Assembly: GCF_036014215.1 (NCBI RefSeq)
Contig: NZ_CP107921.1
Location: 6,941,501-7,005,500 of the forward strand
Origin: Streptomyces sp. NBC_00440
Lineage (GTDB): Bacteria > Actinomycetota > Actinomycetes > Streptomycetales > Streptomycetaceae
Direction: 5' to 3'
DNA: 64,000 bases
Position numbers and translations under genes: made by a program. Under the pieces are notes generated by a model. That model had not been told where the DNA came from. It saw only the letters and a list, made by a program, of their open reading frames with translations, and did no database searches. Positions 49,867-58,103 of this stretch are shown here, in pieces; within the stretch, counting starts at the first letter, position 1; every line of letters starts with the position of its first letter.

Positions 49867-51027
49867 GTGACGGACGGAGCAGTAACTGAAGCCGCACGGG
49901 TGCTCGTGGCGGCCGACAAATTCAAGGGGTCCCTCACGGCCGTGGAGGTCGCTGAGCGGGTGACGGCCGGCCTGCGGCGGATCGTTCCCGGTGTGGAGGT
50001 CGAGACCCTGCCCGTCGCCGACGGCGGGGACGGCACCGTCGCCGCCGCGGTCGCGGCGGGGTTCGACCGGCACGAGGTGCGGGTCACCGGGCCCCTCGGC
50101 GAGCAGCTGACCGCGGCGTTCGCGCTGCGTGACGGTGTGGCCGTGGTGGAAATGGCCGAGGCATCCGGCCTCCAGCACCTGCCCGCCGGCGTGTTCGCAC
50201 CGCTGACCGCCACGACGTACGGCTCCGGTGAGCTGCTGCGCGCGGCGCTCGACGCGGGGGCCAGGTCCATCGTCTTCGGCGTCGGCGGCAGCGCCACGAC
50301 CGACGGCGGCGCGGGCATGCTGGCCGCGCTCGGCGCCCGCTTCCTGGACGCGGCCGGACAGCCCGTGGGGCCGGGCGGCGGGGGACTGAGCGAGCTGGCG
50401 ACCGCCGATCTGTCCGGTCTGGACACCCGTCTTGCCGGTACGGAGATCGTCCTCGCCAGCGACGTGGACAACCCGCTGACCGGGCCCAAGGGCGCGCCCG
50501 CGGTGTACGGGCCGCAGAAGGGCGCGTCCCCGGAGCAGGTCGCGGCCCTGGACGCCGCGCTGACGCACTTCGCCGCCGTGCTGGAGAAGTCCATCGGTGC
50601 GGGGGCCGCGGAAGCCGCTCTCGCGCCGGGGGCCGGCGCCGCGGGCGGTATCGGCTTCGGCGCGCTGGTCGGCCTGGGAGCGAGCTTCCGCGCGGGTATC
50701 GACGTGATGCTCGACGTCCTGGGCTTTGCCCCGGCCGTGGCCCGGGCGACCCTGGTCGTCACCGGCGAGGGCTCGCTCGACGAGCAGACCCTGCACGGCA
50801 AGGCACCGGCGGGTGTCGCCGCGGCGGCGAGGGCCGCGGGCAAGGAGGTCGTCGCGGTCTGCGGCCGCCTCACGCTCCCGGCCGACGTCCTCGGCAGGGC
50901 GGGCATCCGCCGTGCGTACGCCCTCACGGAGCTGGAACCCGACGTGGAGCGCTGTATCGCCAACGCGGGCCCGCTCCTGGAGCAGGCCGCCGAGAACATC
51001 GCCCGCGACTTCCTGGTACGCGAGTGA
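49867..51027 (+). CDS. Glycerate kinase (type I/GarK family)
   Basis: 386 residues from GTG 49867. Signature blocks: ADKFKGSLTAVEVAERVTAG, LPVADGGDGTVAAAV, GVGGSATTDGGAGMLAALGA, and LVVTGEGSLDEQTLHGKAPA. It phosphorylates D-glycerate to 2-phosphoglycerate in glyoxylate, glucarate or allantoin-derived carbon use. It stands alone downstream of ogt, with a strong hairpin after it. Length matches the family. Confidence 0.92.
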   Translation: MTDGAVTEAARVLVAADKFKGSLTAVEVAERVTAGLRRIVPGVEVETLPVADGGDGTVAAAVAAGFDRHEVRVTGPLGEQLTAAFALRDGVAVVEMAEASGLQHLPAGVFAPLTATTYGSGELLRAALDAGARSIVFGVGGSATTDGGAGMLAALGARFLDAAGQPVGPGGGGLSELATADLSGLDTRLAGTEIVLASDVDNPLTGPKGAPAVYGPQKGASPEQVAALDAALTHFAAVLEKSIGAGAAEAALAPGAGAAGGIGFGALVGLGASFRAGIDVMLDVLGFAPAVARATLVVTGEGSLDEQTLHGKAPAGVAAAARAAGKEVVAVCGRLTLPADVLGRAGIRRAYALTELEPDVERCIANAGPLLEQAAENIARDFLVRE

Positions 51028-51051
51028 CAGCCGGTCACTCCGGAGTGTGAA

Positions 51052-51081
51052 CCGGGCCGGGCGGGTCACCGCCCGGCCCGG
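51052..51081 (+). terminator. Strong hairpin after glycerate kinase
   Basis: A 13-bp perfect GC stem (51052-51064 with 51069-51081) and a GTCA tetraloop, 24 bp after the stop codon. It acts as intrinsic terminator without a U-run. Confidence 0.7.
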
Positions 51082-51159
51082 CCCGTGCCGCAGGGCAGGG
51101 GCGGCCGGCCCCCGCCCGAATGTTTGAGATGGTCAACTTTCCTGGCGTAGCATCGCCCC

Positions 51160-51606
51160 ATGCCAGAAACCCCCGGAGCCGGTACCGACCGGCTCATGGA
51201 GCTGCTCTCGGTCTCGCTCGGCGCCTACTACGGCGACTTCACGACCGCGGCCGCCGCCGAGGGCCTCACCGCCAGCCAGGGCAAGACGCTCAGTGTGCTG
51301 CGCCGGGGGCCGTCCGCGATGCGCGCCCTGGCGACCACACTGGCCTGTGACGCCTCCAACATGACCGGGATCATCGACCGGCTGGAGAAGCGCGCACTCG
51401 TACGCAGGGAACCCAGCCCCACCGACCGGCGCGTCAAGAACGTCCTCCTCACCGCGGAGGGCGAGCGCACCGTCGACGCGATCAGGGCGGGGATGCACAC
51501 GACGCTGGCCGGTCTCGCCGCCCTGCCCGACGCCGACCGGACCGCACTCGCGGACCTGCTGGAGCGGGTCTTCGCAGCCCGTGCCGAGGCCGGCCGGACT
51601 CCGTGA
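51160..51606 (+). CDS. MarR-family regulator
   Basis: 148 residues. Winged helix at about 35-100: AEGLTASQGKTLSVLRRGPS, LACDASNMTGIIDRLEKRAL, then the wing RREPSPTDRRVKNVLLTAEG. The dimerisation helices flank it. MarR proteins usually repress a divergent or nearby gene in response to phenolic or oxidative ligands. Its target is not evident: glycerate kinase upstream is separated by a terminator, and pssA downstream is convergent. Confidence 0.87.
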   Translation: MPETPGAGTDRLMELLSVSLGAYYGDFTTAAAAEGLTASQGKTLSVLRRGPSAMRALATTLACDASNMTGIIDRLEKRALVRREPSPTDRRVKNVLLTAEGERTVDAIRAGMHTTLAGLAALPDADRTALADLLERVFAARAEAGRTP

Positions 51607-51640
51607 CCCGGGCGGGCCGCGCTCAGCGGTCCGGGCCGGG

Positions 51641-51688
51641 AACGCCGGAGGGCCCCGAGTGCTGATGCACTCGGGGCCCTCCGGCGTT
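51641..51688. terminator. Bidirectional terminator, 22-bp perfect stem
   Basis: 51641-51662 pairs without mismatch with 51667-51688 around the loop TGAT. It lies between the convergent marR (ends 51606) and pssA (ends 51698) genes and can stop transcription from both sides. Confidence 0.85.
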
Positions 51689-51697
51689 GTCCAGGAG

Positions 51698-52552
51698 CTA
51701 CGGCAGCTGCGCCGTACGCGCCTCGCGGCGGTTGCCGCGGAAGGTGTTCACCCGGCGTGCGGTGGCGAAGAGCGGAATGACCGCACCCAGCACCACCTGG
51801 AGCACGCAGCCGGTCTGCAGGAGCAGCTGGCCGCCGGGGGCGTCGAACGCCCAGGCGGCGAGCAGACCCATGGCGCCCACGATCCAGCTGAGCATCCCCA
51901 CCGCGAGGACGCCCCGCGGCTTCGGGTACTCGACCCGGCTCACCATCAGCCAGGCGACCCCGATGACCGCGAGCAGCGTCGGCACGAAGGGCAGCTCAAG
52001 GAGCACGATGGAGACCACCGTCAGCGCCCCGAAGGGGGACGGCATCCCCTGGAAGGTGCCGTCCTTCATGGTCACGCAGGAGAACCGCGCAAGCCGCAGC
52101 ACCACCGCCAGCAGCACCACGATCGCCGCCACCGCCGCCACGCGCTGGTGCGCGTCGTCCGCGACCATCCCGTACACGAGCACGAAGTAGGCCGGGGCGA
52201 GCCCGAAGCTGATCAGGTCGGAGAGGTTGTCCAGCTCCGCGCCCATCGCCGAGCTGCGCAGCTTCCGCGCCACCAGCCCGTCGCAGAGGTCGAAGATCGC
52301 GGCGAGCAGCATCAGGATCACGGCGGTCGCGGCGGAGTGCCGCCCCATGCCGGTCTCCTGGCTGCCCTGGAGGTGCGGGATGAGGATTCCCGTGGTGGTG
52401 AAGTACACCGCCATGAATCCGCACGTCGCGTTACCGAGAGTCAGCGTGTCCGCTATCGACAGCCGCAGTGACAGCGGCATGTCCTCGATGTCGTCCTCGG
52501 CCTCCGCCTCGGGAACCCAGGCGGTCTGCGTCTCCGGATCAATCACGGTCAA
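51698..52552 (-). CDS. pssA: CDP-diacylglycerol--serine O-phosphatidyltransferase
   Basis: 284 residues, polytopic. The CDP-alcohol phosphotransferase motif is seen in DLCDGLVARKLRSSAMGAEL followed by DNLSDLISFG (D-G-x2-A-R-x8-G-x3-D-x3-D). It makes phosphatidylserine at the membrane from CDP-DAG and serine. The start overlaps the psd end by 14 bp, so the two steps to phosphatidylethanolamine are coupled. The hydrophilic N-terminus of 25 residues is acidic. Confidence 0.92.
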   Translation of the reverse strand: MTVIDPETQTAWVPEAEAEDDIEDMPLSLRLSIADTLTLGNATCGFMAVYFTTTGILIPHLQGSQETGMGRHSAATAVILMLLAAIFDLCDGLVARKLRSSAMGAELDNLSDLISFGLAPAYFVLVYGMVADDAHQRVAAVAAIVVLLAVVLRLARFSCVTMKDGTFQGMPSPFGALTVVSIVLLELPFVPTLLAVIGVAWLMVSRVEYPKPRGVLAVGMLSWIVGAMGLLAAWAFDAPGGQLLLQTGCVLQVVLGAVIPLFATARRVNTFRGNRREARTAQLP

Positions 52553-53186
52553 TTCGAGTCACCCCCGCGGTGGTGGGCTGGCCGACCTCGACCGCGACAT
52601 CGATACCTTCCGGAAGGTAGATGTCGACGCGAGAGCCGAAACGGATCAGGCCGATCCGCTCGCCCTGCTCCACCTTCGTACCCTGGGGAAGGTACGGCAC
52701 GATGCGTCGTGCGACGGCGCCGGCGATCTGCACCATCTCGATGTCGCCGAGCTCGGTGTCGAAGTGCCAGACAACGCGCTCGTTGTTCTCGCTCTCCTTG
52801 TTGAACGCCGGAACGAAACCGCCGGGGATGTGCTCGACGGACGTCACGGTGCCCGCCAGCGGTGCGCGGTTCACGTGGACGTTCAGCGGGCTCATGAAGA
52901 TCGCGACGCGGGTGCGCCCGTCCTTCCACGGCATGATGCTCTGCACTACACCGTCGGCCGGGGAGATGACCCGGCCCTGTGTGATCTCCCGCTCGGGGTC
53001 GCGGAAGAACCACAGCATTCCCGCCGCGAGGGCGGTGGTGGGCACGGCGACAGCAGCCCAGCGGCCGGACCGGCGGGCCCGGGCGAGGCTGAGCGCCGCG
53101 GTTGCGACAGTCGGCAGGAGCCACGGCGATGCTCCGCGCGCGAGACGGACTCGACCGCGTGGTGCAGAGGTTTGGCTGTGGGGCAT
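52539..53186 (-). CDS. psd: Phosphatidylserine decarboxylase proenzyme
   Basis: 215 residues from ATG 53186. Short-type (archaeal-like) Psd: VISPADGVVQSIMPWKDGRT, MSPLNVHVNRAPLAGTVTSV, and the processing site F-G-S-R (G184-S185), where Ser becomes the pyruvoyl group. An N-terminal hydrophobic stretch (about 42-60) anchors it to the membrane. It converts phosphatidylserine to phosphatidylethanolamine. It lies upstream of pssA with overlap. An open-frame extension to 53267 lacks support. Confidence 0.92.
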   Translation of the reverse strand: MPHSQTSAPRGRVRLARGASPWLLPTVATAALSLARARRSGRWAAVAVPTTALAAGMLWFFRDPEREITQGRVISPADGVVQSIMPWKDGRTRVAIFMSPLNVHVNRAPLAGTVTSVEHIPGGFVPAFNKESENNERVVWHFDTELGDIEMVQIAGAVARRIVPYLPQGTKVEQGERIGLIRFGSRVDIYLPEGIDVAVEVGQPTTAGVTRIDRD

Positions 53187-53355
53187 GAATGACCTTCGTA
53201 GCGGATGATGCCGCGCGGGAACGGGGGACGGCGGCTTTCGGGCGATGCTATCGGTTGTGGACCACAACTGGGCAAGCCAGGAAGCCGAGTCGGCGGCCGG
53301 AAGATGATGACTGGCTGTGATCTTCTTCGCTGATATATCACCACGAAAGGGACAA

Positions 53356-54561
53356 TCAGCCCTGGAATCGGTACTCTTCGAGGAGGCGCCGACCGATGAT
53401 CATTTTCTGGATCTCGGCGGTACCTTCGCCGATCAGCAGCATCGGGGCCTCGCGGTAGAGCCGCTCGATTTCATACTCCTTGGAGAACCCGTATCCACCA
53501 TGGATGCGGAAGGCGTCCTCCACAACCTCCTTGCAGTACTCGGAGGCCAGATACTTGGCCATCCCCGCTTCAAGGTCGTTTCGTTCCCCGGAGTCCTTTT
53601 TGCGTGCCGCATTGACCATCATCGCATGGGCGGCTTCTACCTTGGTAGCCATTTCGGCCAGCTTGAACTGAATTGCCTGATGCTGGGCGATCTGTTTGCC
53701 AAAAGTGTGACGTTGCTGTGCGTAGCTGATGCCCAGCTCGAAGGCGCGCTGTGCCACTCCACAGCCACGCGCTGCGACATTCACCCGCCCGACTTCCACT
53801 CCGTCCATCATTTGGTAAAACCCTCGGCCCGTAACGCCACCAAGTACGCGATTGGCCGGAATTCGCAGGCCGTCCATGATCAACTCGGTGGTGTCGACCC
53901 CCTTGTAGCCCATCTTGTCGATCTTGCCGGGGATGGTCAGACCCGGCCGGACCTCACCGAAGCCCGGCTCCTTCTCGACCAGGAAGGTCGTCATCGACTT
54001 GTGCCGGGCGGTCCCCTCGGGGTGACCCTCGTCACTGCGGCACAGGACCGCGACGAGTGAGGACGTGCCGCCGTTGGTCAGCCACATCTTCTGGCCGTCC
54101 AGGACGTAGTCGTCGCCGTCCCTGATCCCCTTCGAGGTGATCGCCGACACATCCGAGCCCAGCGCCGGCTCGGACATCGAGAACGCGCCGCGGACCTCGC
54201 CCGCGGCCATCCGCGGCAGGAAGGTGTCCTTCTGCTCCTGGGTGCCGTGCTGCTTGAGCATGTACGCCACGATGAAGTGCGTGTTGATGATGCCCGACAC
54301 GCTCATCCAGCCACGCGCTATTTCTTCGACACACAGCGCGTAGGTGAGCAGCGACTCGCCCAGGCCCCCGTACTCCTCGGGGATCATCAGCCCGAACAGG
54401 CCGAGTTCCTTGAGGCCCTCGACGATCTGGGACGGGTACTCGTCGCGGTGTTCGAGTTCGGTCGCGACCGGCAGGATCTCCTTGTCGACGAAGTCCCTGA
54501 CGGTGGCCAGGATTTCCTGCTGCACATCGGTGAGACCCGGTGTCTGGGCGAGTCGGCTCAT
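53356..54561 (-). CDS. Acyl-CoA dehydrogenase, probably methylsuccinyl-CoA dehydrogenase
   Basis: 401 residues with the standard dehydrogenase layout: MSEPALGSDVSAITSKGIRD, QKMWLTNGG (FAD/substrate region), RHTFGKQIAQHQAIQ, and IHGGYGFSKEYEIERLYREA with the FAD-binding GEGTAEIQ. By position as the last gene of the ccr-meaA operon it should oxidise methylsuccinyl-CoA to mesaconyl-CoA in the ethylmalonyl-CoA pathway; sequence alone only says acyl-CoA dehydrogenase. Codon use at the N-terminal coding end is less GC-rich than its neighbours. Confidence 0.85.
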   Translation of the reverse strand: MSRLAQTPGLTDVQQEILATVRDFVDKEILPVATELEHRDEYPSQIVEGLKELGLFGLMIPEEYGGLGESLLTYALCVEEIARGWMSVSGIINTHFIVAYMLKQHGTQEQKDTFLPRMAAGEVRGAFSMSEPALGSDVSAITSKGIRDGDDYVLDGQKMWLTNGGTSSLVAVLCRSDEGHPEGTARHKSMTTFLVEKEPGFGEVRPGLTIPGKIDKMGYKGVDTTELIMDGLRIPANRVLGGVTGRGFYQMMDGVEVGRVNVAARGCGVAQRAFELGISYAQQRHTFGKQIAQHQAIQFKLAEMATKVEAAHAMMVNAARKKDSGERNDLEAGMAKYLASEYCKEVVEDAFRIHGGYGFSKEYEIERLYREAPMLLIGEGTAEIQKMIIGRRLLEEYRFQG

Positions 54562-54603
54562 GACTGCTTCTCCTGTGACGTCACGCAGTTGGTGGGAATT
54601 CGC

Positions 54604-55107
54604 CTACTGGGAAGGCGTGGGGCGGCCGGGCTGTTCTCCGCCGCGTTCCTTGATGTAGGTGGCGGTGGGGACCATGACCTTGCGGCGGAAGACGCAGACG
54701 ACGGTGCCGTCCTGGTTGTAGCCCTTGGTCTCGACGTACACGATTCCGCGGTCGGTCTTGGATTTGGAGGGGGTCTTGTCCAGGACGGTGGTCTCGCCGT
54801 AGAGGGTGTCGCCGTGGAAGGTCGGTGCGATGTGCTTGAGCGACTCGACTTCCAGGTTGGCGATGGCCTTGCCGGATACGTCGGGGACCGACATGCCCAG
54901 GAGCAGGGAGTAGATGTAGTTCCCGACGACGACGTTCTTGCCGAAGTCGGTGGTCTTCTCCGCGTAGTTGCTGTCCATGTGCAGCGGGTGGTGGTTCATG
55001 GTGAGCAGGCAGAAGAGGTGGTCGTCGTACTCGGTGACGGTCTTGCCGGGCCAGTGCTTGTAGACGGCGCCGACCTCGAACTCCTCGTAGGTGCGTCCGA
55101 ACTGCAT
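54604..55107 (-). CDS. MaoC-like dehydratase, probably mesaconyl-CoA hydratase
   Basis: 167 residues, hotdog fold. The hydratase-2 type active-site region is seen in LLTMNHHPLHMDSNYAEKTT (D-x4-H-like) and LKHIAPTFHGDTLYGETTVL. Next to a CitE-like lyase and an acyl-CoA dehydrogenase it should hydrate mesaconyl-CoA to beta-methylmalyl-CoA. It lies 3 bp after the lyase gene, so it is tightly coupled. No signal peptide. Confidence 0.83.
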   Translation of the reverse strand: MQFGRTYEEFEVGAVYKHWPGKTVTEYDDHLFCLLTMNHHPLHMDSNYAEKTTDFGKNVVVGNYIYSLLLGMSVPDVSGKAIANLEVESLKHIAPTFHGDTLYGETTVLDKTPSKSKTDRGIVYVETKGYNQDGTVVCVFRRKVMVPTATYIKERGGEQPGRPTPSQ

Positions 55108-55110
55108 GGT

Positions 55111-56085
55111 TCAGGCCTCCGGGGCTTCGAAGGCGGTGGTGCGCCGCATCCCGGCGGCGCGGCCCTTTCCGGAGATGACCAGGGCCATCTTGCGGCTGGC
55201 CTCGTCGATCATCTCGTCGCCGAGCATCGCGGAGCCCTTCTTCCCGCCGGCCTCGGACGTGCACCATTCATAGGCGTCGAGGATCATCTCGGCGTGGTCG
55301 TAGTCCTCCTGGGACGGCGAGAAGATCTCGTTGGACGCCTCGACCTGGCCCGGGTGCAGGACCCACTTGCCGTCGAAGCCGAGGGCGGCGGCGCGCTTGG
55401 CGACGTCGCGGTAGCCGTCGACGTTGCGGATCTGGAGGTAGGGGCCGTCGATCGCCTGGAGGTCGTAGGTGCGGGCGGCCATCAGGATCTTCATGAGGAT
55501 GTAGTGGTAGGCGTCGGCGCCGTAGCCGGGGGGCTGCTCGCCGACGACGAGGGTCTTCATGTTGATGGATGCCATGAAGTCGGCGGGGCCGAAGATGATG
55601 GCCTCGTTGCGGGGCGAGGCAGCGGCGATCTCGTTGACGTTGACGAGGCCCTTGGCGTTCTCGATCTGAGCTTCGATGCCGATTTTGCCGACTTCGAGGC
55701 CGATGGTCTTCTCGATCTGGGTGAGGAGCAGGTCGAGGGCGACGATCTGCTGGGCGTCCTGGACCTTGGGGAGCATGATGCAGTCGAGGTTGTGGCCCGC
55801 GCCCTCGACGACGGTGATGACGTCGCGGTAGGTCCAGTGGGTGGTCCAGTCGTTGACGCGCACCACGCGGGTCTTGCCGGTCCAGTCGCCCTTGTTCAGT
55901 GCCTCGACGATGGTGTGCCGGGCGCCTTCCTTGGCGAGCGGTGCGCAGGCGTCCTCCAGGTCGAGGAAGACCTGGTCGGCGGGGAGGCCCTGGGCCTTCT
56001 CCAGGAAGCGAGGGTTCGATCCGGGCACGGCGAGACACGAACGCCTCGGACGCAGACGGTTCACAGGGCTGCTTGACTCGGTCAT
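55111..56085 (-). CDS. HpcH/HpaI-CitE-like CoA lyase (malyl/beta-methylmalyl-CoA lyase type)
   Basis: 324 residues. CitE-type TIM barrel: SCLAVPGSNPRFLEKAQGLP, FLDLEDACAPLAKEGAR, IMLPKVQD, IEAQIENAKGLVNVNEIAAA with the catalytic Glu, and IIFGPADFMASINM. The lid sequence KWVLHPGQVEASNEIFSPSQ follows. It splits beta-methylmalyl-CoA to glyoxylate and propionyl-CoA in the ethylmalonyl-CoA cycle. It overlaps meaA by 4 bp (ATGA). Frames running into 56685 are shadows. Confidence 0.87.
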   Translation of the reverse strand: MTESSSPVNRLRPRRSCLAVPGSNPRFLEKAQGLPADQVFLDLEDACAPLAKEGARHTIVEALNKGDWTGKTRVVRVNDWTTHWTYRDVITVVEGAGHNLDCIMLPKVQDAQQIVALDLLLTQIEKTIGLEVGKIGIEAQIENAKGLVNVNEIAAASPRNEAIIFGPADFMASINMKTLVVGEQPPGYGADAYHYILMKILMAARTYDLQAIDGPYLQIRNVDGYRDVAKRAAALGFDGKWVLHPGQVEASNEIFSPSQEDYDHAEMILDAYEWCTSEAGGKKGSAMLGDEMIDEASRKMALVISGKGRAAGMRRTTAFEAPEA

Positions 56086-58094
56086 GCGGGGACCTCCAGA
56101 GGGTCGAGCTTGTTCGCTTTCCGGATCACTTCGACGATACGTCCGATGATCTCGGTGATCCCGAAGTCCTTCGGGGTGAAGACGGCGGCGACGCCGGCCT
56201 CCTTGAGGGCTGTGCCGTCGGCGTTGGGGATGATCCCGCCGACGATCACGGGGATGTCGGACGCGCCTGCCTCGCGCAGCCGTTCGAGCACATCGGGGAC
56301 CAGTTCGGCGTGCGAGCCCGACAGGATCGACAGGCCCACGCAGTGCACGTCCTCGGCCAGGGCCGCCGTGACGATCTGCTCGGGGGTCAGTCTGATCCCC
56401 TGGTAGACCACCTCGAACCCGGCGTCGCGGGCCCGCACGGCGATCTGCTCGGCGCCGTTCGAGTGTCCGTCGAGGCCCGGTTTGCCGACCAGCAGGCGCA
56501 GCCGTCCGCTGCCGAGGTCCTGGGCCGTACGGGTCACGGCCGCGCGTACGGCGGCGAGCGGGGTGCCCTCTTCCGCGGTCACCGCGACCGGCGCGCCGCC
56601 CACCCCGGTCGGTGCCCGGAACTCGCCGAACACATCGCGCAGCGCCCAGGACCACTCGCCCGTGGTGACGCCCGCGCGGGCGCACGTCACCGTCGCCTCG
56701 AAGAGGTTGCCGTCACCGGCCGCGGTCGCCTTGAGTGCTGCGAGCGACTCCTGGGCCGCGTTCTCGTCGCGGTTGTCGCGCCAGGTGTGCAGGGCGGCCA
56801 CGACCTTCGCCTCGTTCTCCGGGTCGACCGTCATGATCGCCGTGTCCAGGTCGGCGGTGAGCGGGTTGGGCTCGGTCGACTCGTAGCAGTTGACGCCGAC
56901 GATCTTCTCCTCGCCGCCCTCGATCCTGGCCCGCCGCCCGGCGTGCGAGGAGACCAGCTCCGACTTGAGGTAGCCGGACTCGACGGCCGCCATCGCGCCG
57001 CCCATCTGCTGGATGCGGTCGATCTCGGCGAGCGACTCCTGGACGAGCTCATCGACCTTGGCCTCGATGACATGGGAGCCGTCGAAGATGTCCTCGTACT
57101 CCAGCAGATCGCTCTCCTGGGCGAGCACCTGCTGGATCCGCAGCGACCACTGCTGGTCCCAGGGCCTGGGCAGCCCCAGAGCCTCGTTCCAGGCGGGCAG
57201 CTGCACGGCGCGGGCCCGCGCGTCCTTGGACAGGGTGACCGCCAGCATCTCCAGGACGATGCGCTGGACGTTGTTCTCCGGCTGCGCCTCGGTGAGCCCG
57301 AGCGAGTTGACCTGGACGCCGTAGCGGAAGCGGCGCTTCCTGGGGTCCGTGATCCCGTACCTCTCCTGCGTCAGCCGGTCCCAGATGCGGCCGAAGGCGC
57401 GCATCTTGCACATCTCCTCGATGAAGCGGACCCCCGCGTTCACGAAGAACGAGATCCGTGCGACGACCGCGTCGAACCGCTCGGGCGGCACCTGCCCCGA
57501 GTCGCGTACGGCGTCCAGGACCGCGATCGCGGTGGACATGGCGTACGCGATCTCCTGGACGGGGGTGGCGCCCGCCTCCTGCAGGTGGTAGCTGCAGATG
57601 TTGATCGGGTTCCACTTGGGGATGTGGGCGACCGTGTGCGTGATCATGTCGGTGGTGAGCCGCAGGCTCGGTCCGGGCGGGAACACATGCGTCCCGCGCG
57701 ACAGATACTCCTTGACGATGTCGTTCTGCGTCGTCCCCTGGAGCCGGTCGGCGTCCGCGCCCTGCTCCTCCGCGACCACCTGGTAGAGCGCGAGCAGCCA
57801 CATGGCCGTGGCGTTGATGGTCATGGACGTGTTCATCTGCTCCAGCGGGATGTCCTGGAACAGCCGCCGCATGTCACCGAGGTGGGAGACCGGCACCCCG
57901 ACCCGGCCGACCTCGCCCCGGGCCAGGATGTGGTCCGGGTCGTAGCCGGTCTGCGTGGGCAGGTCGAAGGCGACGGACAGACCTGTCTGGCCCTTGGCCA
58001 GGTTGCGCCGGTAGAGCTCGTTGGACGCTTCGGCCGTCGAGTGGCCCGCGTATGTCCGCATGAGCCAGGGGCGGTCCTTCTGGCGCTCAGTCAT
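56082..58094 (-). CDS. meaA: MeaA, coenzyme-B12-dependent ethylmalonyl-CoA mutase
   Basis: 670 residues. The catalytic TIM barrel (about 1-510) has RTYAGHSTAEASNELYRRNL and GLSVAFDLPTQTGYDPDHIL. The C-terminal B12-binding domain contains LVGKPGLDGHSNGAEQIAVR, with the cobalt-ligand His, and GLSILSGSHAELVPDVLERL. It rearranges ethylmalonyl-CoA to methylsuccinyl-CoA. It follows ccr by 9 bp. The motif DGHSNG matches the ethylmalonyl branch; methylmalonyl mutases usually read DGHDRG, in my recollection. Confidence 0.92.
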   Translation of the reverse strand: MTERQKDRPWLMRTYAGHSTAEASNELYRRNLAKGQTGLSVAFDLPTQTGYDPDHILARGEVGRVGVPVSHLGDMRRLFQDIPLEQMNTSMTINATAMWLLALYQVVAEEQGADADRLQGTTQNDIVKEYLSRGTHVFPPGPSLRLTTDMITHTVAHIPKWNPINICSYHLQEAGATPVQEIAYAMSTAIAVLDAVRDSGQVPPERFDAVVARISFFVNAGVRFIEEMCKMRAFGRIWDRLTQERYGITDPRKRRFRYGVQVNSLGLTEAQPENNVQRIVLEMLAVTLSKDARARAVQLPAWNEALGLPRPWDQQWSLRIQQVLAQESDLLEYEDIFDGSHVIEAKVDELVQESLAEIDRIQQMGGAMAAVESGYLKSELVSSHAGRRARIEGGEEKIVGVNCYESTEPNPLTADLDTAIMTVDPENEAKVVAALHTWRDNRDENAAQESLAALKATAAGDGNLFEATVTCARAGVTTGEWSWALRDVFGEFRAPTGVGGAPVAVTAEEGTPLAAVRAAVTRTAQDLGSGRLRLLVGKPGLDGHSNGAEQIAVRARDAGFEVVYQGIRLTPEQIVTAALAEDVHCVGLSILSGSHAELVPDVLERLREAGASDIPVIVGGIIPNADGTALKEAGVAAVFTPKDFGITEIIGRIVEVIRKANKLDPLEVPA

Positions 58095-58103
58095 CTGGAG
58101 ACC

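Noticed and set aside
47337..51038. 1233-codon open frame on the minus strand
   Set aside because: It is antisense to the CrtI-like, alkA, ogt and glycerate kinase genes, which have clear motifs. The product is low-complexity Arg/Ala/Gly-rich, a GC-content artefact.
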